DNA of 64,000 bases from Chenopodium formosanum (GCA_024500155.1 CM044859.1:46050003-46114002), one strand, 5' to 3'. Positions 11,570-24,507 are shown, counted from the stretch's first letter. Notes: generated by a model not told the origin, from the sequence alone. Made by a program: numbers and translations.

Positions 11570-13569
11570 AGCTCTTTGCGTTCATCTTGACTAAGTGTTA
11601 ATCCAATTTTTACTTCTTTAACAGTCGTATTATTGGAAATGTTAACTGTTTATGTATCTTTGATGACTGCTGTTTTATTTTCGTGTTCTTCCATTGCTTT
11701 TATTAATTCTTTGTCATTTTTATCATTAACAAAGAAATATTGATCAGGGCTAGGGGAATGACACGCATCGTAAGCAAAGGTACTCATTTTATTGAATTCA
11801 TTGGCTAATACATCGAGAGAGGCAAGGTCGGCTGTGACCTCACCAGAATTATTAGGACTAGAAATAGAGGACTCAACAAGAGACTCAGGGTTGAATTCTA
11901 TAGCCGAAAGAGGGTCGGCCTCAGACTCTAAGGACTTGTCTACAAACTTAGACTCAGACTCAGACTCGGACCCAGACGACTCAGACTCATCAAACATAGG
12001 ACCCTCGCCAGCGGTTATTTCCAACCTTTCTCCAATCGGTGTAGTGATCCTCAATGTCTTGCGTCATCCCCTTGAAATGTTGTCAGCTTGGACGAGTAAC
12101 TCGGAGGGGTCAAAATCCTTGTTCGCTATGACAGCTTGAACGAGCTCGGAGTTAGCATTGCGGACCAGCTTGGACTCATTTTTCTCCATTCCAAAAAGAA
12201 GGTTGATTCCTAGATCATCAGAGTTCAGGCTAGCTGGCTTCTCGGTTGTGAAGAGCTCTTCGTCTTCATCAACGAAGTCACAATTGAGGAACACTTCGAA
12301 TCCTGGTTCATGGATCCCATCATGGACGAATGGCTCAGGGAATTCATAGCATGGGAAGTCTTCCCCTTCTTGATGTATTGGCCATTTCCTAAGCCAAAAG
12401 TATCCTTCTTGAGTGCACCAGGATGGCCCCAAGATTGAGCCATTTTCTTCTTCAGTCCAAGGGTCATTCTAGAGAAATGACCTTGCTTCTTTAGAATGGC
12501 ATTGATACTGGTGTTTGAATAGGGATCGAAGTCGAGATGGCACTTTTCCTCCTCTTCAATCACGAGAACATCATCTAGTGAAAACCCCCAAAGATCTTCA
12601 TCTTCTTTGTCATGTTCAACATGGACGATAGGAGTATCAATAACTGGAATGCGCATAGGAGAAGCATCGATAGTAATTGGAACCCCAAGGGCGTCCTAAC
12701 AACAAATTGAAAGAGGCCTTAATGTCGACCACTTGAAATTTGGTGCGACGTTCAATGGCCTCAGTAGTTATATTCAGTATGATAGTACCCACGGCTTGAC
12801 GACGAGTATTATCATAAGCGCGAATCTCTTGAGTGGAGGGAGTTAATTCTTTATTCTTTATGCCCAACTTCTTTGCAGTACGGAGTGGGCACACATTGAT
12901 TGCAAAGCCATTATCAACCAGGCTCATAGGAACATTCATCTGCCTACACACCACAGTGGGGTGTAAGGCCTTATTATGTTGGTCCCCTTCCGGGGGCAGA
13001 TCCTTTTTAGAAAATGAAATCAGATTGCTAGTAATTGGCGATTCTGTAGTGAGAAAGTTGACCAGTCCTTGAGGAGTCATGTCATCATCAACTCCTATTT
13101 TCACCAGAGCATTCATCACAGCCTTTCGATGCTCATTGGAAGTGGCCAAAAGCTTCCATACATTCATCTCCACCTTGGTCTTTTGCAATTGTTTGACCAC
13201 ATCGTTGTTCACAGGGTCGATGGGATCAACTATCGGATGTGATTGTGGTGGAGGTGGAGGTGGAGGTGGATTAGGTTGTTGCAACCGTCTAACTCTGGTG
13301 AGAACCTTGACCTCAAAGTCCCCCCAAACATCTTCACTTGTGCCAAGAGATGAGCAGGCTATATCCTTGAGATAGATGTCTTCGTCGTCACTATCCCAAA
13401 TTCCATTCAATTCTTCAGAACTCGAGACAAATACAATATCTAGCAAAGGTTCATTCACAAGTTGAATGAGTATCGATGGATCAAAGGAGACTTCATCTCC
13501 CGTGATAGCCAAAGCATCAGAAAGAGGACCTGTTTGAATGTTAGGCTTCTTGTCCCCTGGAGGGATAAG
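11570..13569 (-). pseudogene. Aspartic protease and acidic linker, copy A
   Basis: The retropepsin region lies in 12,637-13,512 and ends in the LLLGRPW box. Its active-site loop reads DNGF where copy B has DNGS, so the residue after the glycine is changed. A Pro run and an acidic region precede it. Between protease and reverse transcriptase is a long Ser/Glu/Asp-rich linker typical of Ogre-type elements. Copy A lacks about 60 bp after LLLGRPW and about 110 bp near 12,390 that copy B retains; these and other indels break the frame. Confidence 0.8.
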
Positions 13570-14664
13570 AAGTTGATTAGCATCAATTAGGTCTTGGATT
13601 TCATCCTTTAACCTCTAGCACTTCTCAATATTATGACCCTTGCCTTGATAAAACTTGCAATAAGCATTGGGGTCATAGCTAGCGGTCCTATTCTCTGGTC
13701 GAGGTTCTAAAAAAGGTCCGATTGGGACAATCAGTCCTTGACCATGCAAACGGTCATAAGCAGCATCATAAGTCATTCCCAAAGGCGTGTAAACCCTCCT
13801 TTGCCTTTGGAATCTTTGAGGAGGAGCATTAAGGGCCAGCACATCATTGATATTGATATTGTTGGTAGCGTTATTTGGCTTAGAAGACGAAGAAGGAGTG
13901 TCGTTCTTCTTGTTTTTCCAAGTGCTGTTGTTATTGTTGCTACCAACAGACTTCATCAGTTCATCTTCGATATTGATTCCAATATTGTATATAGCTTCAA
14001 AGGTACTTAGAGGCGGAAACTTCAAGTGTTGCTTGTACTTATGAGTCAGATTGGCAATGAACAAGCGAACCATTTCTTTCTCCTTGGGGGGATTCACCAG
14101 GAGCACAGCTATTTCCCTCCACCTGCTTAAGTAAGTGGTGAAGCCTTCATTGTCTCTCTGTTTGAGAATGGAGAGTTCACGTTCAGAAGTCTTGGCCTGG
14201 ATGTTACACTTGTAACGATTCATAAAGCTTTCAGCAACATCCTCCCAGGTCGCGACATGTTTGGATTCCAATGAATAGAACCACTGTTGACAGGCATGCT
14301 CTAAGGAAAGAGGGAACACCGTAGGGAAGTGTGTCACATCTACTCCCTTAAGAGCCATAGTTATAGAAAAAGCCTTCAAATCGAAAAGCGGATTATCAGT
14401 AGGCTTGAATTTGGGAATGTCAGCAGTGGAAAACTTCTCAGGAAGCTTCTCTCTTATGGACGAAGAGGGGATAGACTGTTCCACATAAGTGAACTCTTCA
14501 GAAATCTTGCTCATCTGTTCCTTAATCTTGTCCATTGCAGCAGTAGTGACAATGTTTTGATTGTCTTGTTCTACAGTGCTGACTCTAGTGGTGAGTGTCT
14601 ACATCATGTCAGACAATTTTTCAATTGTCTTGTTGAGGTTCTCAATGTCTTCCTTAGTGGCCAT
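13570..14664 (-). pseudogene. Gag, copy A
   Basis: The likely start is the ATG at 14,664 (MATKED). A coiled-coil-like segment leads into the retrotransposon gag domain (ACQQWFYSLESKHVATWEDV onward) and a zinc-knuckle-like Cys-His region near 13,620-13,660. TAG at 14,599-14,601 replaces a Gln codon of copy B, and TAG at 13,615-13,617 replaces a Trp just after the knuckle. The 306 codons between the breaks are open. Gag would form the particle that packages the element RNA. Confidence 0.85.
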
Positions 14665-16122
14665 TGGTTGAAAGTAGATTGGAGATGAATCTTGTGGAGA
14701 TGATTGAGGTGGTTTCCTTGTACGCCTCTTTGGTATAAGAGGTTGTTAAGGTATGGACTCGAACCGTAACAATCTACCCCTGCTTCTTGACCAAGTGCTG
14801 TGACACCGAAACAAACACACCTTTAATGACCAAACTTAACCTTGACCCATCCGGATTAAAAAAAAACAATTTTTTTTTTTTTTTTATTAAAAATCTAAAA
14901 TTTTGAAATTCTACTTGTTTATTTTTTTTTTATTTTTTTAAAAAAAACATATGGGAGTATACCATCCGACTTACTCCGAAAAAAAAAATGACTTAAAAAA
15001 ACAAATCTTCCCTAAAATACAGTCAAAAGGTGGTGCATGACTTCAAAAAAGTGTGTGAACATAATGTGTGAGTGATTGAGTGAGGTTATAGACGCATGTT
15101 TTGACCGTATAGCTAGACATGACACAAAACTGGACATAGCATTCGCACAAAAATCGAAAAAAGGACTAACAGGACACTTTCCTGGGCACCGTGTCACGGT
15201 AAAGATTGTCGTGACACGGTGCAGTCTACTGTCAGACGGTAGACAGCCCTGTGTCACGGCACTGTTCACCATGAAACGGCAGAAAATGCCGTGCCACGGT
15301 GCGCAGTTCTAGGTCAGTTTTGTGAAGTTTCCAGATTTTAACCGATTTTAGGTCCGTACTAATTACTATGTGAGAATAAAAACCCTCGGTCATGGGTTAA
15401 ACAAAAGAGCAAACACATAAAGGTTAGCACCAAACAATCACATAGCATTTAGGCACGGTGATAAAAAAAAAAATTCGCAACCTAGAGTTAAGATCTATGT
15501 TCAACTATTGGTCAAGCTTTGGGTGTCAAAAGGGTACCATGGTTAAGAGTTTAGACACGTTAGCAAGGCAGCCTCCCTTGAGGGTGTATGCCAACGGGTG
15601 GCTCCGCGAGTTCGTGATGAAATCGAACTCGACTCCATGGTTTGGGTGGATTTAATAACTCGGATGAACCCTTATTGCCATGAGCGTTTTTGGGTTGATA
15701 GAGCTTAAATCCCCCGGGGCTAAGACGCATGTAGAACACATACGTTTTTCAGAAAAATCGAAGGAAGTCGACTGTGAGGAAAGAAAATAAGCCACCGGAC
15801 TGATTTTAGGACTGTCGTGACACGGCGAAAATTCCCATGTCACGGTACTGTGCACCGTCAGACGTTTAACTGTACCGTGACATGGCAAATTTTGTCGTGG
15901 CACGGCAGTCAGAAAATCTGACTGGTTCCCTGTTTTCCTTCGCGCGCAACCAAGTTATCCAATTTTTCCTACGGGACAGACCTGAAAGCGACGTTAAAAC
16001 GTCTATGCAGATGCAAAAATGCCAAATTAATCACTAGAATATATTTTCAAGAATCTTTCAAGTCTCATCCACTCATCTTAATCTAATACCGATCACTCAA
16101 ATCGATAAATAATTAAGAATCC
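14665..16122 (-). other. 5' leader of copy A
   Basis: Untranslated leader between primer-binding site and gag. It holds A/T homopolymer runs at 14,860-15,000 and a cluster of CCGT-N3-ACGG palindromes at 15,189-15,300 with different centres (GTC and GCC intact; GAA and CAG with decayed arms), plus three decayed copies at 15,815-15,900. An ORF in this stretch could be an upstream gag exon in copy B but is interrupted here by TAA. Confidence 0.7.
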
Positions 16123-16140
16123 TCCCTAGTGGAGTCGCCA
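16123..16140 (-). promoter_or_regulatory. Primer-binding site of copy A
   Basis: TGGCGACTCCACTAGGGA on the minus strand, three bases from the LTR end; one base differs from the site at 677-694. Confidence 0.75.
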
Positions 16141-16143
16141 AAT

Positions 16144-17444
16144 TGTAGGCATCGCTCGAAGTGCGCCTACGTTAAAAGCATGTGGTGAATATGCTTGGCA
16201 CTCATAGGAAGTGGGAATTGGAATATATTATTAGGGACAAGGAAAGTAGGGAGCCGCCAACAAGTTTTTAAGGAACTTGTAAACCGTTCACGGATCATTT
16301 AAGGCAACCACGATAAAGGGACAACGATAGGCAACAACGATTGACCCGTGAAGGTTACACCCCATTCATAATCCATGAGATTACTAACTCCAAAATAAAA
16401 GGAACATGATCCTTACTTGGATTCTGTTTGTTTGCAACTACAAAATAATAAACGAGTTAGTAACTTCAAGGAAATAAATAAACAATAATTAAATTAAATT
16501 AAATAAAGTATAGTTGATTTTGGGGCAAAACCCTCAAACAATTCTACCTTTCACGCCTTGGCTTAAGGACAGAACCACGAGTGAAATATGGACTCCTTTG
16601 AGTACTTGAAGAAGTAATTTTGAAGTGAAAAAGGGTAGGCTAGTGTTTAGGCTAAAGCATAGAAGAGAGAAAATAAAATAAGAGAATTACTCGGTGCCCC
16701 GTACATCAGAAATGAGGGGGTATTTATAGGGAAAATGTGCTGAGGGAGCACAAGGAACCCTAAAATGATAAAAAACCCTAAAAAAGTATCCCGTGACACG
16801 GTCAAACTGTACCGTGACACGGGAAGCCCCACCGTCAGACGGTACACTTTCCCGTGACACGGTACACTTTTGGCGTGACGCGGGAAATTTTCAGAAAACG
16901 GGATAGAAAACGCGTCAAGGGTTTACGCGAAAAAGACACGGAATGTCCCGTGTCACGGCATACTTCCCGTGTCACGGGAAATCCCACCGTCAGACGGGAA
17001 GGATTCCCGTGACACGGTAGGTACCTGCCGTGGCGCGGGAAATTCTAGCCCGTTTTTTCGTCTAAATACATTTTTAACCCTAATTTCCTTCGGCATTTTA
17101 AGTGCCGATTGATAATTTCGGGCCTTTTATGACTTTTTATTATTCGGGCTAAAATAACAAAATAATTAAATAAAAATAAATAAAGGGTTTGGGCAAAAAA
17201 CAAATAATAAAACAATAAAATAAAAAAGCTTTGGGCTAGAATTAATTAATAAGTTTGGGCTGAAATTAAAACTATGCTTTTACCAAACATCAATACTAAT
17301 CCATGAACTGTTCAAAAATATGAATTTAATAAAATACGATTTTTTAAGCACTCTCGGGATTAAATACTGAACCCGACCAATAGTGGCGGTGAAAGGTTGT
17401 TCATCATCGGGTTTGGTTTTGGGGAGACATTTTAGGTGTCTACA
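16144..17444 (-). repeat. Long terminal repeat B, shared by copies A and B
   Basis: This LTR is the 5' LTR of copy A and the 3' LTR of copy B. It is 1,301 bp, about 400 bp shorter than LTR A and C, because sequence corresponding to roughly 945-1350 of LTR A is missing at about 16,397. The TATA box at 16721-16728 and six exact CCGT-N3-ACGG palindromes with GAC or GTC centre between 16,792 and 17,020 are well preserved. Confidence 0.9.
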
Positions 17445-17458
17445 GAAGCCCCCACTTT
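17445..17458 (-). promoter_or_regulatory. Polypurine tract of copy B
   Basis: Same AAAGTGGGGGCTTC tract on the minus strand, directly beside the 3' LTR of copy B. Confidence 0.85.
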
Positions 17459-17659
17459 GACTGAGTTTGTAGAAACTTCAGTTTCAAAAACGATAGTCAA
17501 AGTAGCCGATAGGGATGGAGAATGATTTAAGACGTTCTGCGATCCTAAATCACTCTGTATACGCCGATACATGCTAAAAAATGTTAGTTCTACAAATAAA
17601 AGGAGTAAAGGGATAGAATACGTATCTGACACCAGTGTATCGGTGACAAATGAGTTTGG

Positions 17660-18150
17660 TAAGTTCCTATGCTTGAAGGAATCCACCGGATGACGTTTGT
17701 TGAAATGCTTTCCATGCTTGAGGAAAGCCGACTGAAGAGTTTGGTAGCTTTCTAAGCCTGAAGAAAGCTACCGGATAATACTTTCCATGCCTGAGGAAAG
17801 TCGATGAACGAATTTGGTGTCATTCTATGCTTGAAGAATTTCACTGGTAATGCCTTCCATGCTTGAGGAAAGCCGACAAAGGAATTTTGTGGTTTTCTAT
17901 ACTTGAAGAAAAATCCACCGATAACGCTTTCCATGCCTGAGGAAAGCCGACTTGGCGGTTTTCTATACTTGAAGAAAAATCCACCGATAACGCCTTCCAA
18001 GCTTGAGGAAAGCCGATTTCGCGGTTTTCTATACTTGAAGAAAAATCCACCGATAACGCTCTCCAAACCTGAGGAAAGCCGACTTTGCGGTTTTCTATAC
18101 TTGAAGTAAAATCCACCGATAACGCTCTCCAAACCTTAGGAAAGCCGACG
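17660..18150 (-). repeat. Chain of stem-loop repeats, copy B, with a 66-bp array
   Basis: Homologous to 2612-2968 but longer. The last part has become a regular 66-bp tandem array (repeat starts near 17,941, 18,007 and 18,073). Stems not seen intact in copy A are perfect here: ACTTTCC/GGAAAGT around loop 17,787-17,794 and ATTCT/AGAAT around loop 17,827-17,834. The array is open in several frames only because 66 is a multiple of three; no protein is claimed. Confidence 0.8.
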
Positions 18151-19690
18151 ATTGCTGAAACTTGTAAGTGTATGATGGTTCGATTATCCCTGAACGTGGG
18201 TCGCAGATGATTCACACCTTTAAGTCGATTATCCCACCGTATTAGGTGCTTAAAATGCCGAAAAATGGACTTTGATGCTTGCTAGGGGTAAAATGGTAAT
18301 TTTAGTCCCCTTTAAGTATCAGTTAGAATTTTCCGCGTAATTCCAGCAAAAAATAACTGTCCAACTTATGCAAAAAATCATGCAACTTCAGTCAAAATAA
18401 CAGAATATCCGCAAATAACTATACAAAAATCGCCGTGTCACAAAACAAATTCCCGTGACACGGGAAAGACCCCCCGTCACGCGGAGCTGCTTCCCGTGAC
18501 ACGACAAGAGGGTCCCGTGTCACGGGAACCGAATGGCTGTCAAAAAAGAATCTTTGACCGATCAAGGCTTGTGCACCACACAAAAATCTGACCGTTACGT
18601 GGGAACGGGGTCCGTTGCACGGGATTTTTATGTTTTTAAATATCAACATTTTTTTCTCATTTTGGCCATTCTCTTCCTCATCTGATTCTCACTCAAAAAA
18701 CTCAAAAATTTTCTTGGTTGGCCGTGCCTCGTTGATTGCTCACCGGCGATCGATTTTGCTTCCCATCAACCGGAGTTCACCACCGTGTCACGGCGATTTG
18801 CCTCTTCTCTTTCTTTTTTATTTATTTTTTTTGCGTTTCGTTGCTGTCTGTTGCTGTTGCTGTTGTTCGAGGTTGCTGTTTACTGCCGGAGCTGCCGTCG
18901 GAGTCACCGGAGCTCCGTCACCTGTGAAGCTCACCGTGACACGGGACAGCCTCGCCGTGTCACGGATTCAGTTGACCGTGTCGCGGCAGTCTGCTGGTGG
19001 CCGGAGTTTTTTGATTTTTTTGAGTCTCTTTGCTGCTTGATTTCTACTGAATTTGCTCCAATTTTTCACCATATTCAACAGTTTTGAACCTCTACAAAGA
19101 TCTATGTAAGTTCTTAATTTTTATCTCAAATTTGCTTCAAGGAATTTCATGAAAAAACCTAAAAAAATCAATTTGGGGATATTTAATTTTGAGGTTATAT
19201 GGTGAAATTCTTGCCATGATTTTACATGTATATGTATATATGTGTGTTTGTGAGAAATTTGAGACAAAAATTGCATGATTTGATGGAGAATTGAGCAAAT
19301 CTCCATTTTCGGGTACTACTTTTGTGAAATGATGTTCATGTTACTTCTTTGTACTTGAAATGGTGAAAAAAAATGGTGGTAAACCCTGTGATGGTTTGAT
19401 TCATTGTTTTTGTGCAACTTCGAAACATATTTTGCGTATGTACTATATTGTCATGGAGAACATAGTATCATGCGGTTAGGAGAACTGTAGTATTAGTTTT
19501 TCATGGAGAAACTAAATACCATAATTTTGCCAATTTTTAGCCTGGAGGTAAAAATTTAGCGTATAATTCGATAAATAACTAAATAACTTAGGAAATGATG
19601 CTAAGTATTTAGATCTTTATTTTCATAAAAATGCAACTTGAATTAAATGTCTTAGGAAATGATGCTAAGCATTTAGATTTTTATAATAGC
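18151..19690 (+). promoter_or_regulatory. Putative promoter and spliced leader of antisense gene 1, copy B
   Basis: About 1.5 kb upstream of the antisense start, with no conserved ORF. CCGT-N3-ACGG palindromes occur at about 18,453, 18,515, 18,611 (TGC centre), 18,783, 18,933 and 18,954. Pyrimidine-rich sequence follows, then a consensus 5' splice site ATGTAAGTT at 19,104-19,112. The related element further right has the same ATGTAAGTT site in its equivalent leader (59,295), which supports a conserved leader intron. Copy A has lost most of this region. The transcription start is not determined. Confidence 0.5.
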
Positions 19691-22096
19691 ATGCCTAGGC
19701 GACGAGATTGCGATCTTTCTACCCTCGGCCGGCGTCGGGCTTTTCGGGAGGACACTCCCACCAATCCTGAGGGTATGGACGACGATGCTTTAGAGTCCGA
19801 GCCTCGGGCATCCGCGAGTAGAGGTAGGTGGGTTCCACCTCCGTGGACTCCAGACCAGTATGTTTTCTGCCGTGAAAACCATGTCTCTCATCGCTCACTC
19901 TCCGGCATAGTCGATGGCACGCTTCGCCACCACGGTTCTAGAGCCGGCGATTTTGCTTGGGGGAGATGACGGTGACCCCCCTAGACTTCAGTATGATCAG
20001 CGGGTTGCGCTTCACCGACCGGGCTGTAGCTCAGATGTCTGATCTGTCTTGGGGATCGGCTGAGACAGCTGATTTGTTGGGTCCGATCGTTCAGCACATC
20101 AGGACCCGACCAATGTCTCGAGGTGGTCCGAGGAGCGGACGATCGGAGCTGGCTTCAGTTTTTGGCCGTGGCTTCGACAAGGAGGATACGACGGCTGAGC
20201 AGCGAGTGCGGATCTTCATCCTGATCCTGATCTCTATGACCCTTTCTCCTGATAGGATTTCGCGTGTACTCCTTTGCTACCTCCCCGCTCTTGTCAGGAT
20301 CCATGAGATAGGATCCAATAGCTAGGCCAGCCTTGGATACGCCGATCTCCTCTTATCGCTACGTCATGGCTGTCGGCAGCTGAATGACGAGTCTCCCATC
20401 ATCGTCTATGGTTTGTGGAGAGTCGTAGAGGTGATGATCTTTTCCCTTTTTGTTTCACTTTAACTTGTTCGACTCATGTGCTAAAGATTACTTTTCATCG
20501 CAGCTATGGTTCTACGAGTACTTCCCAGGCTTGGCTCCTCGCCGGCGTCGTGGAGCGGTCCATGATTTCCCTGTCGGGGCCAGTTGACGTGATCGAGGAG
20601 AGTCGCGGGTGGAGTCTGTCCCTGCACTGCGTGGGTTGCTACGCCGAGGCACATCTTCTGTCGGCGTAAGAATCAGTTTTGTTGCTGTTATTTTCCCTCT
20701 GACGTTGTTTCTGTTGTTTCACGCCGAATTTTTATGGTTTTCAGGTCTCCATTGATGTCCAGTATCGTCCTTGGGCCGGGATGACTGATCTACCTGAGGC
20801 CTTGCGTCTTTCTGCGCACCGCACCATTTTGGTTGGTACCGGACGCTTTGTCTGGTATTTGGGGGAGCGAGTCGTTCGTTAGCATAGCGGCAATCGTTTT
20901 GTGGTGCCCTCATCTCCACCAGAGTCGATGCTGGACACACGCTTGATCAGAGATTTGATCAACAGGGGAGAGCGCTATACTTTTCCATGGCAGGAGCTTG
21001 CACACATGGAGAGTGACTATGCGCGGGATTTGCTTCCCTCTCTGGCTCCTCCACCCCGTCTTTCTGAGGTATGATTTCTTTTGAGGATCTTCTTTATTAG
21101 TCTCTGTTTTAAACAGTCGAATAACTTGATTATTCGATCATATTTTCAAACGACTATTCGCCCTGTGGGGAGGATCTAGATTCCTCCTTAGTCTGTTCGC
21201 TATCCAGGGCCAATTGGTATCACAGAGGACCATATTGCTGACGCGCCAGAGGGTTACAGACAGGCACAGGAGTCTCTGCCCGAGGTCTTTCAGCTGGTGA
21301 GTTTTCTTTGATGCATTATTCATCCTTTTAACATTGTTTGTTACTGACTTTTCTTTGTTTTATCCTTAGCCTAACCGCCCGGAGATGATGGGACTCATGA
21401 AGCAAGTTGACGCCCTGAAGTATTGCATCATCAAGCTTCGACGTGGTGCGAGTTGTTGGAGCTCTAGCGACGTTCTTGAGGTATCATTCATTTTTATTTC
21501 TACCATTTGTTTTATTTTGCATTGTTGACACCTTTTGGTTTTGTAACTTTCAGGAGCAACGTAGGTCCCGCTCGCGCTCGAGGCACAGAGTCTCGGACGA
21601 GGAGGAGCTTGGTCGTGGTAGACGATCTCCTGAGATTCACCGACGTTCTCATTCTCAGCGAGAGCCTCAGGTTACTCAGCCATTTCAGGAGGCTCAGTGG
21701 CAGCAGCCTCAGTCTTCTCAGCGCTTTCCGGGCTAGAGTCAGGGGCAGCGTCAGTCTTTTTCACAGCCTCCACAGCCTGAGCTTGGGTCTGTTTTGACTC
21801 CCTTGGATCCTGGTTCATTTTCAGCTCCATTGTCCGGGATTCCTACACCGATGTCGGGCTTGTTCTCAGTTCCAATGTATGAGACGATGCCTTCATTGAC
21901 GATTCCTGTGTCTTTGATCCAGTCTACACCGTTTTCCGGCAGGACGGGTCCTGCCTTGAGTTTGACTACTGCTGGGGTCACAGGGCCTAATAGGGACACT
22001 ACTCCCCGTACTCGGATGATGGAGGGACTCTTTGGCTCACCGTTCCCATATTCGCAAGGTGGAGATGATACTGATTCTAGCTCTAGAGACTTTTGA
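19691..22096 (+). pseudogene. Antisense spliced gene 1, copy B: plant-mobile-domain-like protein
   Basis: Same exon layout as copy A. Exon 1 has lost about 180 bp at 19,949 (between TTT microhomologies) and one G, shifting the frame. It also has TAG at 20,323-20,325 where copy A has Trp. Exon 3 has TAG near 20,880 replacing Gln but keeps the frame that copy A lost at its end. The fifth donor is an intact GTATCA. The last exon shares the TAG at 21,734-21,736 with copy A. The lesions of the two copies are mostly at different places, so each copy preserves parts the other has lost. Confidence 0.75.
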
Positions 22097-22886
22097 CCGA
22101 GGGTTTTTATTTGTACATACTATGATGACACTTGACATGTTTATTTATTATGACTCTTTTGTACACTGTTCATGGTTTATGTATTTATTATTGTGTGTTA
22201 GTGTGTGCTTGAAACTCCTTGTGTGTGATTGTGTATTTATTAATGACACGACAAAAAAACATAAGTGGAGTAATGGAGGGTACCGACCTTCCCTAAAAGA
22301 AAAGAAAATAAAAAGACAAGCAAAAATAAAAATACCTTCCCCATAAGAAAAATGAAGAAGAGCGAAAATAAATAAAATGATAAAGAAATAAAATAAATAA
22401 ATGAAATTACCTTCCCCAAAAGAAAAAGAAATAAAAAGACAAAAAAGAAATAAAATCTTAAAGTGATGAATAAATAAATAAATAAAATAAAGTTAATAAT
22501 AATAATAAGAATATAGATAAAAAAGTGAGAATTTTATTAGAAATAAATCTCTCAGAAAAACTGAAAAATAAACGGTGAAGATAAAATATTATAAAAATTC
22601 CGAATAGATACAGGAAAAGATGAAAAAAGAAAACGTGTGAAGTGCCGTGACACGGAACTGTGCACCGTGTCACGGCAGAACTTGCCGTGTCACGGCAAAA
22701 GTTCCCGTGACACGGTGGAACTTCCCGTGTCACGGGACGCGTATTACTCAGCGGTGTGTTTTACGCGCGTGAAAAGATAAATTCTGGGCAGTTTCGAGCG
22801 CTTTTGCTATAAAATAAGACCAGTTTATTCATGATATGCATAATTACGAAACATAAAATAATTTAGAATTTCATATTTCAATAATC
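22097..22886 (+). other. Spacer upstream of antisense gene 2, copy B
   Basis: AT-rich spacer with low-complexity A-rich repeats, longer than in copy A. Five exact CCGT-N3-ACGG palindromes are spaced about 18-23 bp apart at 22,643-22,737, the densest cluster in the window, about 150 bp before the ATG at 22,887. Confidence 0.65.
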
Positions 22887-24507
22887 ATGTCTCAGAATTT
22901 TGATAATACATTGCGCGACAGGTCTTATTCTTTGACCAATGCTGAAAAAAGAGAGTTAGAATTATTTCATGTCAGGGGTTTGCTAGCCCTGCGACACGTA
23001 GCTATTGAATATGATTTTCTTAGGGCAATATTAGATTATTGGAATCCAGAAACACACTGTTTCAAATTTGATTATGATGAAATACGTCCCTCGCCGGAGG
23101 AATTCGGCGCAATCTTTGGATTTCCTGCTAGAAATTTTATTGCCATGCCTACCCTACGTGAATATTATTACCAAGATTTTGAACGCCATCTGAATCTAAC
23201 AGATCCATATTTAAATAGAATTGTTTGTGGTAATGAAGTAGACTTAGAAAAACTTGCTAATCTATATTTTAATCGCCCTATCTCTGAGTCTTATCATGTA
23301 TATCGTACAAGGACATATATTTTTTGCATGTTTAAAAAGCTCTTATTTGCCAATGGTAGGGTAGGACATGCTTGTCTAGCGTCTGTGCTTGAACATGTCA
23401 AATCTGGAAGATCTCCTATGCCGACGTGCCTTGGAGAGACACTTCGTGGCCTTGACGAGGCAAAAGCTGACCGGAAAGCCATCAGGAAGGGCTCTCTGGT
23501 ACTACTGTAGGTAAAAATACGCTCCGAGTAGCCCCTGTGACACAAAACAGGCACCGTGTCACGGTAGGTGTCTGTCGTGACACTTCAAAACCTGCCGCGT
23601 CACAGGAATCTGATTAATAATTTTTTTTTTGTTGCCGTGACACGGGAACTTCTCCTTTCAGACGGGATGAAATCCCGTGTCACGGGAATATTTTTCATGT
23701 AATTTTTTTTTTCTCTTTCTTTTTTGCAGATTTGGTTATTGGAGCGTTTGGAACTATTCGAAGCCCCCGACGATGTTGAAAAATATGGCCCTAACGCCTA
23801 GTCCGCAGGAAAAGAATTACTCTGCGAACATGTCGTATGAGGATTGGAAAAATTTCTTTGCAAAGAGGGAATTTTCCATTCGTTGGGTGGTGCCTTGGTG
23901 GAGGCTTACTAGGATGGTTGGCACGAATGATACTCCATATTGCCGTGTTCCTAGTATCTCAAAACTGACCTTTTATTGCCCTTCTCGACTGATGTGGCAG
24001 TATGGACTTGAACAAAAAATTCCACGCTATAACGATAGTCCTCGTGAAGTATCGTTGCATGAAAGTAACGTTCACAAGTACGAGACTTATTGGATTGGAA
24101 GACCTTTGTGGACTGTTTCTGCAAGCGACCAAGCTCCTCCTCCTTTATCTAGTGCATACAAGGCATGGTTGAACCCTAGAAGTAGGAGGGAACGATTTGG
24201 CTCACGCAAGTCTGATGTGAAGAGTCGTCTTGGAAATAAGAAGGCCCCTCCTAAAGATCGTCTAGGTCCGAGAACACACGAGATTGAGTTTAAGACTCCT
24301 ATAATGCCAAGAAAGTAGAATTATGTGAAAGGAAAGGGTAAAGAAAAGATTGTCTACAGGGAGAAACAACCGAAAAAATTCAAGAAAGGTGAAAGGGGTG
24401 AAAGTTCGACTAGGGGTGTGACGGTTCGGGCTACGAAAGACACATTAATGGTGAAGGCCGACCTAATTGACCAAGAAAAGGATGTTCCTAAAGAGAAGAG
24501 AGATTAG
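22887..24507 (+). pseudogene. Antisense spliced gene 2, copy B: DUF7745-like retroelement protein
   Basis: Exon 1 (22,887-23,510) is open from ATG except that its final codon, CAG in copy A, is TAG here, immediately before the GTAAAA donor. Exon 2 starts at 23,730 after TTTTGCAG. A one-base change relative to copy A near 23,795 shifts its beginning, and TAG at 24,316-24,318 interrupts the basic C-terminus. The domain match is by general resemblance only: an N-terminal helical domain and a basic Lys-rich tail. The intron (23,511-23,729) holds three exact palindromes. If translated it would be a basic, possibly nucleic-acid-binding protein; this is inference. Confidence 0.7.

Larger units (their letters stand above)
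698..17444 (-). mobile_element. Tat/Ogre-type Ty3/gypsy element, copy A
   Basis: LTR-to-LTR unit of 16.7 kb. Family assignment rests on the tRNA-Arg-type primer-binding site, two RNase H domains, the long acidic linker between protease and reverse transcriptase, and antisense genes between integrase and 3' LTR. Confidence 0.9.

Noticed and set aside
8464..14688. Plus-strand ORFs over the gag-pol region of copy A (and equivalents in copy B)
   Set aside because: They mirror the minus-strand polyprotein frames and show no independent conservation or splice structure, unlike the two antisense genes.
17752..18215. Repetitive ORFs over the 66-bp units of copy B
   Set aside because: Open only because the repeat length is a multiple of three; no start context, and not conserved as protein in copy A.
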